A DNA stretch of 26,995 nt from positions 1-26,995 of the forward strand of contig JBKHDD010000051.1 of NCBI GenBank assembly GCA_046541515.1, read 5' to 3'. Positions within the stretch are counted from its first letter, which is position 1. Each line of letters begins with the position of its first letter. This DNA comes from CAYFVR01 sp046541515. GTDB taxonomy: Bacteria; Desulfobacterota; Desulfobacteria; Desulfobacterales; Desulfococcaceae. Below are positions 25,846-26,995 of this stretch, piece by piece. The translations under genes were made by a program, and so were the position numbers. The notes under the pieces were generated by a model. It ran no database searches, was not told where the DNA came from, and worked only from the letters and a program-made list of their open reading frames with translations.

Positions 25846-26995
25846 GGTTGCCTCCCGTGGTGTCGGTTGACGTTGCGTTTCGTACGGTGATGGCCCCCGG
25901 CGTTTCCCCAATCCCCCGGATTTCGGGGCGATACATCGACTCGACCATGGGGGCCGGAACGGCGAATGTGCCCGGGCTCACCACCCGGACCAGATAAAAC
26001 AGATGCGTGACTTGATGATCGCCGAGCGCGGCGGCCGCCACGTACCGGTCGTCCCTGAATTCCTCGTGGCGCAGATCCGCCGAATCTTGCAGCTTGGCGA
26101 TGGATTCGCCGTCGATTTGGGCCGTATCCAGCCGGGCGCCGTGCTTCAGGTTCTGGTTTTCAATTTCAAAGCCGGCCGGCAGCAAATCCACCACCAGGGC
26201 GTCGGGTATCCGCTGGTTGGCGGCGACGGAGAGATGGACCAGCACCAGCTCGCCCACTTGGAATTCTCGCCGGTCCAGCGGTTCTCCCGCCGGGGTGAAC
26301 AGCGACCGGCGAATTCGGATCATTTCGTCGTCGGGCGGCGGCGGGGTGCGGGGATAGCCGCCGACCACCGCCGAGGCGTAGAGCCGATCCGGGTTCTCCA
26401 GGTCGAATCGGACCCCGTTGGCAATCTCCTCCGCCGACAAAGGCGTCACGAAGGCGCCGCGCCGGTCCAGGGTCGTGGTTTCCGCGCCGACGGTCAACCG
26501 CCCCCGCCAAGGATCGTCGGCCCGCTGGTTCAGCGCCAGCCCGGCCCGGACCACCGCCGATTTTTCCTGGGTGCTCGTCCAGCGGCGGCCCCGAAGCGCG
26601 TCCAAGAGGTCCGGCAGGATTCGGTCCAGCCCGTCGGAGACGCCCGACTCCAGCAACAGCGCGGCGGAAAGGGCCAAGTCCCGGACGGAGCTTCCGTAAT
26701 CCCCCCACCAGCCTCGGTCCTCCGACCGCCGTTCCGCCGCCTTGGCGATGGCGTCCGCGCCCCGAACGTCGTCGCCCATCTTCCGAAGCGCCAGCCCCAG
26801 ATGAACCAGCGGCAGCGGCGACCGGGCGTTTTCCCGGTGATTGTCGAACAGCGGCCGGAGGCTGCCCAGCGGCGCCCGGTTCACCCGGGACAGCACGAAG
26901 GCGGCGTAACTTCGTACCGCAAATTCATAATGCGGCCGGGCGGCGTTGTCCATGTATCCGCTTTCGGGAACGCCCCGCTGGAGATAGGCGACCAG
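25835..26995 (-). CDS. Bacterial alpha-2-macroglobulin, C-terminal part (incomplete at window edge)
   Basis: Only the last 386 residues are in the window; the frame runs open past 26995. The visible part matches the C-terminal region of YfhM-type bacterial alpha-2-macroglobulins: helical toroid repeats (RSYAAFVLSRVNRAPLGSLRPLFD, LGLALRKMGDDVRGADAIAKA), then the beta-rich receptor-like domain (FQVGELVLVHLSV, VDLLPAGFEIEN, FYLVRVVSPGTFAVPAPMVESMY). Such proteins trap proteases in the periplasm and are often paired with a PBP1C gene, which is not seen downstream here. Instead the gene runs straight into the copper chaperone (11-nt overlap). The thioester region, if present, lies outside the window. 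Confidence 0.9.
   Translation of the reverse strand: MVAYLQRGVPESGYMDNAARPHYEFAVRSYAAFVLSRVNRAPLGSLRPLFDNHRENARSPLPLVHLGLALRKMGDDVRGADAIAKAAERRSEDRGWWGDYGSSVRDLALSAALLLESGVSDGLDRILPDLLDALRGRRWTSTQEKSAVVRAGLALNQRADDPWRGRLTVGAETTTLDRRGAFVTPLSAEEIANGVRFDLENPDRLYASAVVGGYPRTPPPPDDEMIRIRRSLFTPAGEPLDRREFQVGELVLVHLSVAANQRIPDALVVDLLPAGFEIENQNLKHGARLDTAQIDGESIAKLQDSADLRHEEFRDDRYVAAAALGDHQVTHLFYLVRVVSPGTFAVPAPMVESMYRPEIRGIGETPGAITVRNATSTDTTGGNHAQ

Overview
The window looks like chromosomal DNA from a GC-rich Gram-negative anaerobe, most likely Desulfobacterota (the old sulfate-reducing Deltaproteobacteria). This is inferred from the mix of PAS-rich sensor kinases, pyruvate phosphate dikinase, an IHF alpha subunit, an Mth938-domain protein, several small Cys-bearing proteins and strong GGAG ribosome sites. 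No rRNA, tRNA, CRISPR array, intact transposon or phage gene is visible. Gene density is high. Nearly all long frames that lie opposite the real genes are high-GC shadows.

Region 1 (1-7252) is mostly plus strand. It holds a sensor histidine kinase with a fused NMT1/THI5-type ligand-binding domain, then a convergent PilZ (c-di-GMP) protein. A Rossmann protein with a Cys cluster and a convergent HTH/zinc-ribbon protein follow. Next comes a translationally linked run: carboxylesterase and NudC overlap, then IHF alpha, then a membrane-anchored winged-helix-like protein that overlaps IHF. The esterase is preceded by a 36-bp direct repeat that duplicates its own ribosome site and start codon.

Region 2 (7242-8756) is a scar-like zone. 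It contains the C-terminal ATPase fragment of a histidine kinase, hairpins near the fragment's 3' end, and an AT-rich island (29% GC by hand count over 7741-7920). An Mth938 protein is read out of the island. A strong two-way hairpin terminator and a small Cys-containing protein with its own sigma70-like promoter close the region.

Region 3 (8866-18632) carries an MscS-type channel, a PAP/inositol-phosphatase family enzyme (cysQ-like), an aldo/keto reductase, two small membrane or secreted proteins, a zinc-ribbon protein, pyruvate phosphate dikinase and a two-TM protein with tandem NAD-binding (TrkA-N) domains. A 37-residue protein with a clear ribosome site ends it.

Region 4 (18684-26995) is a tight minus-strand run of six genes. 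In transcription order they are the C-terminal part of a bacterial alpha-2-macroglobulin, a copper chaperone, a Cu(I) P-type ATPase, a Cache-PAS-PAS hybrid kinase, a DUF4126 membrane protein and a secreted ten-repeat MORN protein. Overlaps of 11 and 4 nt and gaps of 13, 41 and 59 nt suggest one transcript, possibly a copper and envelope-stress unit. That functional link is inference. No system could be shown to be new from sequence alone. The best candidates are the duplicated start region of the esterase, the IHF plus membrane-tethered HTH pair, the copper/A2M/kinase/MORN run, and the kinase remnant beside the AT-rich island.
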